Assembly (NCBI RefSeq): GCF_004122145.1
Contig: NZ_SBKQ01000003.1
Span: 248,001 to 312,000 of the forward strand
Length of the DNA: 64,000 bases
Reading direction: 5' to 3'
From: Flavobacterium piscinae
GTDB lineage: Bacteria; Bacteroidota; Bacteroidia; Flavobacteriales; Flavobacteriaceae
The translations under genes and the position numbers were made by a program. The notes under the pieces were generated by a model. It was not told where the DNA came from. It worked only from the letters and a program-made list of their open reading frames with translations, and searched no databases. Below, one piece after another: positions 51,504 to 59,236 of the stretch. Position 1 is the stretch's first letter; the number at the start of each line of letters is the position of its first letter.

Positions 51504-52421
51504 ATGAAAAAACTTTACTCTTTTTTACTTTTAGCAAGCTCTATCAGTTATGCTCAAACAGTGGTTTTTGACCAACCTGTTACCGGAACCAACGGAATTG
51601 TTTCAACAGTTTTGTCTAATGGCAATGCTGTTTATTCTGCTGACGATTTTTCAGTTGCAGAGGCAACAAAATTAACCAAATTAACCGTTCGTGGATTTCA
51701 AAACCAAGGAGATTTTTTAACCTTATATCAAGGTTTGAGAATGGTTATTTACACCAATAGTGCCACAAACACTCCTTCGGGTATTCCTGGTGGAGCTGCC
51801 GGAACTATTATTGCGGAACTTGACATAACCGGATTAAACCCAAGCGTAAATGTTTTTCAAGATGAAGAAGGAGGAGAAGTTACTTTTGAAATAGACTTTT
51901 TAACCGCATTCACAACTGATATCATTGTTCAACCGGCTACAACATATTGGTTAACAATTGCTCCAAAAATGAATTTAACTGCTTATACTGGTGCAACTCG
52001 TTTTAATTGGTATACTGGAACAGGTGCTTCCGGAACCAACTATCCGGGTCAATTAGTAGATCCTGCTAATGCTTTTGGTGCAAACGCAACGAATTGGACA
52101 AATATTGCTACTTTAACAAATAATGCGGCCTTTAACAATTTATCATTTACGTTTGAAGGCGATACCAATTTAAGTGTAATTTCTCAAGAATTTAATACGA
52201 TTAATGCGTTTCCTAATCCAACAGCTGATTTTATAACTATAACACAAGGTAATAATTCATATGAAAATCTATCTTTTCAAGTTTATGATTTGAATGGTAG
52301 AAAAGTAATTGAAACTAAAGATTCAACCATAGATGTTCAACATTTAAACGCAGGCGTTTACTCTGTTCATGTTTTTTCGGATAAAACAAAAATTGGCGTC
52401 CAAAAAATAGTGAAAAAATAA
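51504..52421 (+). CDS. T9SS-secreted beta-sandwich protein
   Basis: The 305-residue protein has a signal peptide (MKKLYSFLLLASSISYAQ), a Gly/Thr/Asn-rich mature part with beta-strand pattern (LTVRGFQNQGDFLTLYQGL, TTYWLTIAPKMNLTAYTGAT) and a type A T9SS sorting domain (INAFPNPTADFITITQ to VHVFSDKTKIGVQKIVKK). It is exported by type IX secretion and attached or released. The ligand or substrate is unknown; no enzymatic motif is evident. It ends in a strong terminator. Confidence 0.85.
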   Translation: MKKLYSFLLLASSISYAQTVVFDQPVTGTNGIVSTVLSNGNAVYSADDFSVAEATKLTKLTVRGFQNQGDFLTLYQGLRMVIYTNSATNTPSGIPGGAAGTIIAELDITGLNPSVNVFQDEEGGEVTFEIDFLTAFTTDIIVQPATTYWLTIAPKMNLTAYTGATRFNWYTGTGASGTNYPGQLVDPANAFGANATNWTNIATLTNNAAFNNLSFTFEGDTNLSVISQEFNTINAFPNPTADFITITQGNNSYENLSFQVYDLNGRKVIETKDSTIDVQHLNAGVYSVHVFSDKTKIGVQKIVKK

Positions 52422-52437
52422 TTTCACACATATAGCT

Positions 52438-52474
52438 AAAACGCTCAATAAAATTAAATTATTGAGCGTTTTTC
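52438..52474 (+). terminator. Intrinsic terminator of the T9SS protein gene
   Basis: AACGCTCAATAA (52440-52451) pairs perfectly with TTATTGAGCGTT (52459-52470), 12 bases, and is followed by T. Confidence 0.9.
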
Positions 52475-52492
52475 ATTTAAAATAAATTCAAA

Positions 52493-53644
52493 ATGATTAA
52501 CAAACGCCTTCTTATCAAAAACCTCCTAGCTCACAACGATGAGAGTAGTTTTTATGATAAAAAGCGTCAATTGAATTTGCATACTAAAGAAGGAAAAGCG
52601 AAGTTTTTGAAACATATTTGTGCTTTGTCGAATTCTAACCCAACTAACAATTCGTACATTGTAGTTGGTGTTGAAGATCAAGACAATGAAATTACCGGTG
52701 ATGATTTTTTTGATGACAGTAGAATTCAAAATCTGGTGAATGCTTTTTTAGAAAACCCGCCTAAAATACAATACGAAAATGTGCCGTTTCCCAATTTACC
52801 TAAAGATAAAGTGGTGGGTTTAGTCACTATTAAACCAAACAGTAAAGTTTCTGCTTTTAAAAAAGGAATATATACCATTCCGGCAAGAACGGTTTTTGTT
52901 CGAAGAGGGAGTAATTCTATTCCGACCGAAGAGAAAATTCCATTTTCAAAAATGAATACTGAAACGGTGATCGGGATTGAAAATAATTCGCGAAACAGTA
53001 TTTCACATACTTTAGAGGGTGTTTTGGATTTTATAAACAATCGCCACAAAGACATGGCTACCAAATACCATGTTTTCAAAGAGCTTTTTGTGGTTTGTTG
53101 GGCCGGAAATAAGAAAAAAATACGTGACAAAACATTTTATTCTCGTGTAGATATTGAATTGATTAACGAACAAGTTAAACTTTTTTATTCCGCTTTTGAT
53201 GAGGTTTCAATTGATTATGATGACAAAACTTTTTCAATTACTGAATATGTTCCATTGGGATTGAATGACAAAACGAGTTATTATCCGTTAGAAAAACAAA
53301 TCTTAACTTTTTTTGATAATGGATATTATAAAATTGAAAATGAATTTTTATTCGAACCGCCACAATACAATCGTAAGATGATGTTTCATATTTATAATTC
53401 TAATTTGGCTTTACTACAAAAATTACAAAAAGGAATTGGTTTAAATATGACAGACCAAAAGGATTTAGTAAATTTGCCGTCAACCTTAATGATTTGTTAT
53501 TTGAACGGTTTTGAAGAAGCCAAACAAAAATTAATCGACGCGAAAACATCCTTAAAATCCTTTGAAAATCCTTTGGTTTATACAAATTTTAAAGAAACCC
53601 TTCGGATTTTGAGGAAGGTGAAATATGATAAAAATAATGACTAA
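52493..53644 (+). CDS. Schlafen AlbA_2-domain protein
   Basis: The 383-residue protein has an N-terminal AlbA_2 (Schlafen-type) nucleic-acid/ATP-binding-like domain, seen as KFLKHICALSNSNPTNNSYI, VGVEDQDNEITGDDFF and FVRRGSNSIPTEEK. The rest (residues 180-383) is an unassigned alpha/beta domain. There is no helicase or ATPase of the usual partner type. Such proteins are found in defence and stress settings, but a lone one is not enough to call a system. It overlaps the phosphoesterase gene by eight bases. Confidence 0.75.
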   Translation: MINKRLLIKNLLAHNDESSFYDKKRQLNLHTKEGKAKFLKHICALSNSNPTNNSYIVVGVEDQDNEITGDDFFDDSRIQNLVNAFLENPPKIQYENVPFPNLPKDKVVGLVTIKPNSKVSAFKKGIYTIPARTVFVRRGSNSIPTEEKIPFSKMNTETVIGIENNSRNSISHTLEGVLDFINNRHKDMATKYHVFKELFVVCWAGNKKKIRDKTFYSRVDIELINEQVKLFYSAFDEVSIDYDDKTFSITEYVPLGLNDKTSYYPLEKQILTFFDNGYYKIENEFLFEPPQYNRKMMFHIYNSNLALLQKLQKGIGLNMTDQKDLVNLPSTLMICYLNGFEEAKQKLIDAKTSLKSFENPLVYTNFKETLRILRKVKYDKNND

Positions 53645-54368
53645 AACGTTCGTAATAGGTGACATCCACGGTGGTCTTAGGGCTTTGCACCAAGTGCTCG
53701 AAAGAAGCCAAACTTCTAAAAAAGACACCTTAATTTTCTTGGGTGATTATGTAGATGGCTGGAGTGAGTCGCCGCAAGTAGTAGATTTTTTAATTGAATT
53801 AGGGAAGCAACAAAACTGTATTTTCATTCGCGGAAACCACGACGAATTGTTACTCAATTATTTAAAAACTAACGATTACAACCAAGAATGGTTCAAACAC
53901 GGCGGTCAATCAACCATTGATGCCTATGAAAAAGTTTCGATTGTTACACGATTAAAACATATTGATTTTTTAGAAAGCCAACTAAAAGATTACTATTTAG
54001 ACGAACAAAATCGGTTGTTTATTCATGCCGGTTTTACCAATGTAAACGGGATTGCTTATGAATATTATCCTCGCCTTTTTTATTGGGATAGAACCTTATG
54101 GGAAACCGCTCTTTCGCTCAATCCGGCATTAACAAAAGAAAGTCCTTACTATCCGAAAAGGTTTACTTTTTACAATGAAATTTACATTGGTCATACGCCC
54201 ACCACTCGCATTAATGAAACCATTCCCGTCAACAAAGCGTGTGTTTGGAATATCGATACCGGAGCGGCATTTTATGGCCCCCTTACGATTTTAGATGTCG
54301 ATTCTAAAGAATATTGGCAGAGTGAACCTTTGCCGCAATTGTATCCCAATGAAAAAGGAAGGAATTAA
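53637..54368 (+). CDS. Metallophosphoesterase (serine/threonine protein phosphatase type)
   Basis: The 243-residue protein (ATG 53637; another ATG at 53625) has the metal-binding pattern GDIHGG (Asp9, His11), FLGDYVDGW, IRGNHDELL and a later GHTPTT. It matches small calcineurin-like phosphatases, of the ApaH/PrpE-like kind acting on phosphoproteins or nucleotides. It overlaps the AlbA_2 gene, so the pair is coupled. The functional link is unknown. Confidence 0.9.
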   Translation: MTKTFVIGDIHGGLRALHQVLERSQTSKKDTLIFLGDYVDGWSESPQVVDFLIELGKQQNCIFIRGNHDELLLNYLKTNDYNQEWFKHGGQSTIDAYEKVSIVTRLKHIDFLESQLKDYYLDEQNRLFIHAGFTNVNGIAYEYYPRLFYWDRTLWETALSLNPALTKESPYYPKRFTFYNEIYIGHTPTTRINETIPVNKACVWNIDTGAAFYGPLTILDVDSKEYWQSEPLPQLYPNEKGRN

Positions 54369-54383
54369 GACTATTTAATTTTA

Positions 54384-54525
54384 GAACACAGATTTTAAAA
54401 ATTTTAGAAATTTTAAAAATCTATTGATAGTATTTCACCTAATAGGTTTAAAAAAAACTTTCAGGTGAAAGTCTTATAACAAAATCAAATTATCCAAATT
54501 ACTCCAATTTTTAAAATCCGTGTTC
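54384..54525. repeat. 20-bp inverted repeat with word-like arms
   Basis: GAACACAGATTTTAAAAATT (54384-54403) and AATTTTTAAAATCCGTGTTC (54506-54525) are inverse complements with one mismatch. Smaller hairpins lie between. The gap 54369-54600 holds this and the -7 box only. Confidence 0.75.
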
Positions 54526-54576
54526 ATTAATCACTTGAAAATTCAATATAACTTCACCATTATTTACTAAAAATCA

Positions 54577-54584
54577 TACCTTTG
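54577..54584 (+). promoter_or_regulatory. Bacteroidota -7 box before the 161-residue barrel gene
   Basis: TACCTTTG, 16 bases before the ATG at 54601. Identical to the boxes at 17996 and 37056. Confidence 0.55.
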
Positions 54585-54600
54585 TAAAAATTTTATAACC

Positions 54601-55086
54601 ATGAAAAAAATATTTGTAGTAGGACTATTGTTCGGTTCTCTTTTTGCGAATGCTCAAGCATACAAAGGCAAAGGAGACCAAAAATTTCAAGTAGGTGCTA
54701 ACATTCAAGACCACGCAACCGGAATCACCTTGTTTTATGACCGTGGGATTGGAGAAAACATGTCAATTGGCGTTCAAACTGTTTACTTGTTAAGTGTGGA
54801 TGGTGACGCTTCTAAATTTGAAGACGAATTTGATATCAAAGCTCGATTCAGTGCCAACATCGGAAATGTTTTAAAATTACCGGCAGAGATGGATATTTAT
54901 CCGGGTTTAAATTTAGGATTACGTAATTTCGGTGCTCATGCCGGCGTTCGTTATTTCTTTTCTGAAGGGTTTGGTTTGTTTTCAGAAGTTGGTTTCCCAA
55001 TTGCTTCTTATAACAATGACCCTATTGGGTATGAAAAACTAAACAATCAATTCCAATTTAGTATCGGAGCTTCTTTCAATTTATAA
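54601..55086 (+). CDS. Outer-membrane beta-barrel protein (DUF6646-like)
   Basis: The 161-residue protein has a signal peptide (MKKIFVVGLLFGSLFANAQ) and a mature part of alternating strands with aromatic girdles, ending in ASFNL, typical of a small eight-strand barrel (GQ: FQVGANIQDHATGITLFY, MSIGVQTVYLLSVD, DIYPGLNLGLRNFGAHAGV). Of unknown function in the outer membrane. Its stop overlaps the ATG of the PhnA-domain gene. Confidence 0.8.
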   Translation: MKKIFVVGLLFGSLFANAQAYKGKGDQKFQVGANIQDHATGITLFYDRGIGENMSIGVQTVYLLSVDGDASKFEDEFDIKARFSANIGNVLKLPAEMDIYPGLNLGLRNFGAHAGVRYFFSEGFGLFSEVGFPIASYNNDPIGYEKLNNQFQFSIGASFNL

Positions 55087-55658
55087 TGACTATTACCGAA
55101 AAAAGATTAAGAGACCGAAGCGGTTCGCTTTGTGAAATCAGCGGCTCAGACGAAAATTTAGTGGTATATACTGTTGCTCCCAAAACGGAAGAAAGTGTAG
55201 AAAACAGCATTTTAATCACTGAAAATTTAAAAAATCAAATCGAAAATCCGGAAACTACCAATCCGGACGATTGGCGAGGTTTGAATGAAAGCATGTGGAG
55301 CGAACATTTACCGGTGCAAATTGTCTCTTGGAGAATGTTGGCAAGATTAAAAAACCACGATTTGTTGGACATGATGTATCTGGAAGAAGAGGCCTTAGAA
55401 TGGGCTAAAGCAACCGGAGAAGGCGATGACGACGAAAGTAAAATCATCCACAAAGATTCCAACGGAAACATCTTGAAAGATGGAGATTCAGTGGTTTTAA
55501 TCAAAGATTTGGATGTAAAAGGAGCAAACTTCACGGCTAAACGCGGTGCTGCCGTTCACAATATTAAACTAGTTTGGGACAATGCCGAGCAAATTGAAGG
55601 CCGAGTGGAAAACCAACATATTGTTATTTTAACGCAGTATGTGAAGAAAACGAAATAA
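55086..55658 (+). CDS. PhnA-domain (YjdM-like) protein
   Basis: The 190-residue soluble protein has the C-terminal PhnA domain: KDSNGNILKDGDSVVLIKDL, DVKGANFTAKRGAAVHNIKL and GRVENQHIVILTQYVKK, an SH3-like barrel. The N-terminal zinc ribbon is represented only by RSGSLCEISGSD with a single Cys, so metal binding is doubtful. In spite of the PhnA name, there is no link to phosphonate use. It is read together with the barrel gene before it, and ends 48 bases before a terminator. Confidence 0.88.
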   Translation: MTITEKRLRDRSGSLCEISGSDENLVVYTVAPKTEESVENSILITENLKNQIENPETTNPDDWRGLNESMWSEHLPVQIVSWRMLARLKNHDLLDMMYLEEEALEWAKATGEGDDDESKIIHKDSNGNILKDGDSVVLIKDLDVKGANFTAKRGAAVHNIKLVWDNAEQIEGRVENQHIVILTQYVKKTK

Positions 55659-55706
55659 TGTGGCAATTAGTCCATTAGACAATGTGTTAATGGAAAGAAA
55701 ATTAAA

Positions 55707-55744
55707 AAACCCTGCTAACGTAGTAATACTTAGCAGGGTTTTTC
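55707..55744 (+). terminator. Intrinsic terminator after the PhnA-domain gene
   Basis: AAACCCTGCTAA (55707-55718) pairs perfectly with TTAGCAGGGTTT (55730-55741), followed by T. Confidence 0.9.
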
Positions 55745-55769
55745 GTGTATAAAACAAAACAAACATGTC

Positions 55770-56144
55770 TTAATTGGGTAGTAATTCCACCGTTACTTGT
55801 TGAGGAATAACATGGCAAATATCTGCTGTTACAACGATTGGTTCAGTAGTAAAGGTTTGATAACCCTCTTTGGAAACGGTTACGATATAAGTCCCTGCTC
55901 GTTCCCAAGCTCCGATAAAAACCGGAACTTCTTCGTTAGGAAATTGTTCCAACGTTTCCGTGTAAGAACCATCTTGAGCAATTACCGTAACCCCAGAGCT
56001 CAAAAAATCCCCGGTTACTGCATCTTTTACCGTAATGTTTAAACCGGCTTTTGCTTCTTGCGTACAATAAATTTCATCATCCTCTTCGCAGGTAGTGGCG
56101 AGTAAAAAAGGTGTGCATGCCAATAATAAAAAAATCTTTTTCAT
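55770..56144 (-). CDS. Lipoprotein with carboxypeptidase-regulatory-like domain
   Basis: The 124-residue protein has a lipoprotein-type signal (MKKIFLLLACTPFLLATTC, Cys19), followed by EEDDE. The mature part is a single beta-sandwich of the carboxypeptidase-regulatory-like (DUF4480-type) fold: GLNITVKDAVTGDFLSSGV, GTYIVTVSKEGYQTFTTEPI. It is probably a surface or periplasmic protein. The function is unknown. Confidence 0.75.
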   Translation of the reverse strand: MKKIFLLLACTPFLLATTCEEDDEIYCTQEAKAGLNITVKDAVTGDFLSSGVTVIAQDGSYTETLEQFPNEEVPVFIGAWERAGTYIVTVSKEGYQTFTTEPIVVTADICHVIPQQVTVELLPN

Positions 56145-56223
56145 GTTTTCATTTTTTGATTATTGAATAGATGCTAAAAAAGTGGAAAAGTTGCGTCGTT
56201 AAGTTTATTTTATACCTTTCTTT

Positions 56224-56829
56224 CTAAAAAATCACTCCTAAACTCAATCCAAAGCCATTTGCCTTTATTACATTGTCTGATGTTCCAATCCATTCATCAG
56301 TAAAACTTACTGTTTTGTGAGCATAATAAATATCTGAAACTAAGAATAAATTGTTGGCCACTTTAAATTTATACCCTGCTCCAATGTTAAAAACCATCCC
56401 TTTTCTAAACTTTGAATTCTCTCCTCCAATTCGAACACTTGGTCCAATGTTTAAAAAAGTGTAAAAAGAATCGCTATCATCAGCAAAATAAAACCGTGTA
56501 TCTAAAACAATTGGCAATGTATTGAAATTTGGATTATGATAGCCATCAAGACCAACCCCAATTCCTAGAGAAAATGATGGGAACAAAAAATAGCCATTTA
56601 TGGTTTGAAGACTCCAAGCATGGGCTTTGTTTGTCTCCAAATCTGAAAAAATATTTCCTTCTCCCTCTATAAAGCGTTCCTGTTTAAGATTAGTAACGCC
56701 GATATATCCAAATCTTGTAATATTGAAAAAACCAACATTCTTATTCTCGTCTTTCAAAACTTGTTTTTCTGTTTGTCCAAAACAATAAATAGAGATCACA
56801 AAAAAACTAAAGGCTAAAATAAACTTCAT
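56224..56829 (-). CDS. Hypothetical outer-membrane beta-barrel protein
   Basis: The 201-residue protein has a signal peptide (MKFILAFSFFVISIYCFG) and an alternating hydrophobic-polar pattern typical of a small outer-membrane barrel (SLGIGVGLDGYHNPNFNTLP, VFNIGAGYKFKVANNLFLVS), ending GFGLSLGVIF with terminal aromatic residue. I do not recognise a named family. It is a separate gene, with a long hairpin upstream toward the ALDH gene. Confidence 0.7.
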   Translation of the reverse strand: MKFILAFSFFVISIYCFGQTEKQVLKDENKNVGFFNITRFGYIGVTNLKQERFIEGEGNIFSDLETNKAHAWSLQTINGYFLFPSFSLGIGVGLDGYHNPNFNTLPIVLDTRFYFADDSDSFYTFLNIGPSVRIGGENSKFRKGMVFNIGAGYKFKVANNLFLVSDIYYAHKTVSFTDEWIGTSDNVIKANGFGLSLGVIF

Positions 56830-56848
56830 TTAATAATTTTTATAAATG

Positions 56849-56892
56849 TTCACTTAAGAATAATTACTAAACAATAATTATTCTTAAGTGAA
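56849..56892 (-). terminator. Perfect 18-bp hairpin between the ALDH and barrel genes
   Basis: TTCACTTAAGAATAATTA (56849-56866) pairs exactly with TAATTATTCTTAAGTGAA (56875-56892), loop 8. It follows the ALDH stop on the minus strand but is not followed by a T run on that strand, so its role as terminator is uncertain. Confidence 0.6.
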
Positions 56893-56912
56893 AAAAATTA
56901 ATTTTTTAAAAA

Positions 56913-58466
56913 CTACAAATCAAACTTAATCCCTTGTGCCAATGGCAAACTGGTAGTATAGTTAATTGTGTTGGTTTGTCTACGCATGTAAATCTTCCAA
57001 GCATCTGAACCGGATTCGCGACCGCCACCGGTTTCTTTTTCGCCACCAAACGCTCCTCCGATTTCGGCACCTGATGTTCCTATGTTAACGTTGGCAATTC
57101 CGCAATCAGAACCGGCGTGAGATAAGAAGGCCTCTGCTTCTCGCAAATTATTGGTCATAATGGCTGATGATAATCCTTGTGCAACACCATTTTGAATTTC
57201 GATGGCATTGTGCACATCACCGGAATATTTTAGTAAATATAAGACCGGAGCAAACGTTTCGTGTTGTACGATTTCAAAATGATTTTCAGCTTCTGCGATG
57301 GCTGGTTTTACATAACAACCACTTTCATATCCTTCACCTGATAAAACACCACCCTCTACGATGATTTTTCCTCCTTCATCCACTACTTTTTCTAACGCTT
57401 TTTTGTACATTTCTACTGCATGAACGTCAATTAGCGGACCCACATGGTTGTTTTGGTCTAACGGATTTCCGATGCGTAATTGTCCGTATGCAGAAACTAA
57501 AGCATCTTTTACTTTATCATAAATACTTTCGTGAATGATTAACCTTCTAGTGGAAGTACAACGTTGTCCGGCCGTACCAACGGCTCCAAAAACGGCTCCG
57601 ATTACAGTCATTTTGATGTCGGCATCAGGAGTAACGATGATGGCATTGTTTCCACCTAATTCAAGCAACGAATTTCCTAAACGAGCGGCACAAGCTTGGG
57701 CAACAATTTTACCCATACGGGTTGAACCGGTTGCAGAAACTAATGGAACACGTTTGTCGTGTGTCATTAATTCACCTACTTTGTAATCGCCGTTGATTAA
57801 ACATGAGATTCCTTCAGGTAAATTATTTTCTTTCAATACTTCGGCAATGATGTTTTGACATGCCACGCCACAAAGTGGAGTTTTTTCAGAAGGTTTCCAA
57901 ACGCAAACGTCTCCACAAATCCAAGCCAAAGCGGTATTCCAAGACCAAACGGCTACCGGAAAGTTAAAGGCCGAAATGATTCCCACCACACCAAGCGGAT
58001 GATATTGCTCGTACATTCTATGTCCGGGACGCTCGGAATGCATCGTTAAACCGTGTAATTGACGAGATAAACCTACAGCAAAATCGCAAATGTCAATCAT
58101 TTCCTGTACTTCGCCGTACCCTTCTTGGAGTGATTTTCCCATTTCGTAGGAAACCAATTTCCCGAGTGGTTCTTTGTATTTTCTTAGTTTTTCACCAAAC
58201 TGACGAACGATTTCACCTCGTTTTGGAGCCGGCATTAAACGGAAAGTCTTGAACGCTTCGGTGGCAGTTTGCATTACTTTTTCGTAGTCAGCGGCGGTAG
58301 TTGTTTTAACTTTGGCAATCAATTGACCGTCAACAGGAGAATAACTTTCGATGATTTCTCCGTTTGAAAAATGGTTATTTCCGGTGGAAGTTCCTTCGTT
58401 GATGGGTTTTATACCTAATATTTCCAGGGCTTCGGTCATACCGAATTGTTGTGCGATAGTTGACAT
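56913..58466 (-). CDS. amaB: Aldehyde dehydrogenase, ALDH7 type (aminoadipate-semialdehyde dehydrogenase-like)
   Basis: The 517-residue protein has the ALDH fold: cofactor motif FNFPVAVWSWNTAL, catalytic Glu in LLELGGNNAIIV, nucleophile Cys in GQRCTSTRRL, and the oligomerisation end with GGGRESGSDAWKIYMRRQ. The close match is with ALDH7/antiquitin (AmaB), which oxidises aminoadipate semialdehyde in lysine breakdown; the symbol is a best guess. A near-consensus -7 box (TATCTTCG, 58503-58510) lies upstream. It could act on other small aldehydes. Confidence 0.88.
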   Translation of the reverse strand: MSTIAQQFGMTEALEILGIKPINEGTSTGNNHFSNGEIIESYSPVDGQLIAKVKTTTAADYEKVMQTATEAFKTFRLMPAPKRGEIVRQFGEKLRKYKEPLGKLVSYEMGKSLQEGYGEVQEMIDICDFAVGLSRQLHGLTMHSERPGHRMYEQYHPLGVVGIISAFNFPVAVWSWNTALAWICGDVCVWKPSEKTPLCGVACQNIIAEVLKENNLPEGISCLINGDYKVGELMTHDKRVPLVSATGSTRMGKIVAQACAARLGNSLLELGGNNAIIVTPDADIKMTVIGAVFGAVGTAGQRCTSTRRLIIHESIYDKVKDALVSAYGQLRIGNPLDQNNHVGPLIDVHAVEMYKKALEKVVDEGGKIIVEGGVLSGEGYESGCYVKPAIAEAENHFEIVQHETFAPVLYLLKYSGDVHNAIEIQNGVAQGLSSAIMTNNLREAEAFLSHAGSDCGIANVNIGTSGAEIGGAFGGEKETGGGRESGSDAWKIYMRRQTNTINYTTSLPLAQGIKFDL

Positions 58467-58684
58467 TATAACTTTTTTAAAGGTTTTTGTTATATTTTTT
58501 GGCGAAGATACCGAATTTTTTAAAAATTATTATGCCTTTTACACACAAAAAGGAAATGTTTAGGAAAGCTAAAACCATTGAAAACACTAAACTCTTAAAG
58601 TTTAGGTTTAAAAAAAACACTTTGTTTTAAGTCCTTTTTAAACATATTAAAACACTGATTTTTAATTTTTTATAAATATTTGTA

Positions 58685-58715
58685 TTGGGGATTTGTATTT
58701 CTTTTCTTATATTTG
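58685..58715 (+). promoter_or_regulatory. Bacteroidota promoter before the first T9SS cassette
   Basis: TTG (58685-58687), 20 bases, then TATATTTG (58708-58715), 24 bases before the ATG at 58740. A good full match. Nothing else is seen in 58467-58684. Confidence 0.6.
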
Positions 58716-58739
58716 GATAGGTAACTAATCATTTTATTT

Positions 58740-59159
58740 ATGAACCTTGCTTATAATAATTTTACTAAATATTGCAAAGAGTTTTTACTCACCGGTACCG
58801 ATGCAGAAGGCAATACCTGCCTCTATGAATTTGATTTAGTGCTTCCGCCATGTGTACAAGAACCGATAACTACACGCCCGGCACAGGCTATTGCATCTGA
58901 CCAAATAGTTGAAGAACCTCTACTTGTCCTTTCCCCAAATCCAACACAAGATACCGTTACTATTCAGTATAATGGTTTTGAAAAAGATATGTCTTATTTT
59001 GTTTATGATTTAACAGGACGACTAATGACACAGGGAGAATTGTCTGTTAAACAAAATAACCAAGCTTTACAAACAAGTAATTACCCTTCTGGAATTTATA
59101 TTGTGGTTATTAAAGAAGGTAATCTATTGTATTCACAACACAAATTGGTTAAAAAATAA
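58740..59159 (+). CDS. Small T9SS sorting-domain protein, copy 1, lacking a signal peptide
   Basis: The 139-residue open frame is a homologue of the gene at 60678 but lacks its signal peptide: it opens MNLAYNNFTKYCKEFLLTGT where copy 2 has an export signal and then GNFAGGLIEFLITGT. From TGTDAEGNTC onward the two are nearly identical at DNA level. It ends with a T9SS type A sorting domain (LSPNPTQDTVTIQ to QHKLVKK). Without an export signal it cannot use T9SS, so it may be a decayed copy, though a good promoter stands before it. A stop codon in frame upstream rules out a longer start. Confidence 0.7.
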   Translation: MNLAYNNFTKYCKEFLLTGTDAEGNTCLYEFDLVLPPCVQEPITTRPAQAIASDQIVEEPLLVLSPNPTQDTVTIQYNGFEKDMSYFVYDLTGRLMTQGELSVKQNNQALQTSNYPSGIYIVVIKEGNLLYSQHKLVKK

Positions 59160-59168
59160 TTGAGCTAA

Positions 59169-59206
59169 TTGAGGCTGTCTAAAAAATTAAACAGCCTCAA
59201 TTTTTA
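59169..59206 (+). terminator. Intrinsic terminator after the first small T9SS gene
   Basis: TTGAGGCTGT (59169-59178) pairs with ACAGCCTCAA (59191-59200), followed by T5. Confidence 0.88.
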
Positions 59207-59236
59207 CTTTTTCTACATAACTTTAACAAAAAAATT

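Noticed and set aside
52493..53644. A full anti-phage defence island around the AlbA_2 gene
   Set aside because: Neighbours are a phosphoesterase, a T9SS protein and an outer-membrane protein; no nuclease, helicase, toxin-antitoxin or restriction genes are present.
55086..55658. Phosphonate metabolism from the PhnA name
   Set aside because: PhnA-domain proteins of this kind have no shown role in phosphonate use, and no phn genes are nearby.
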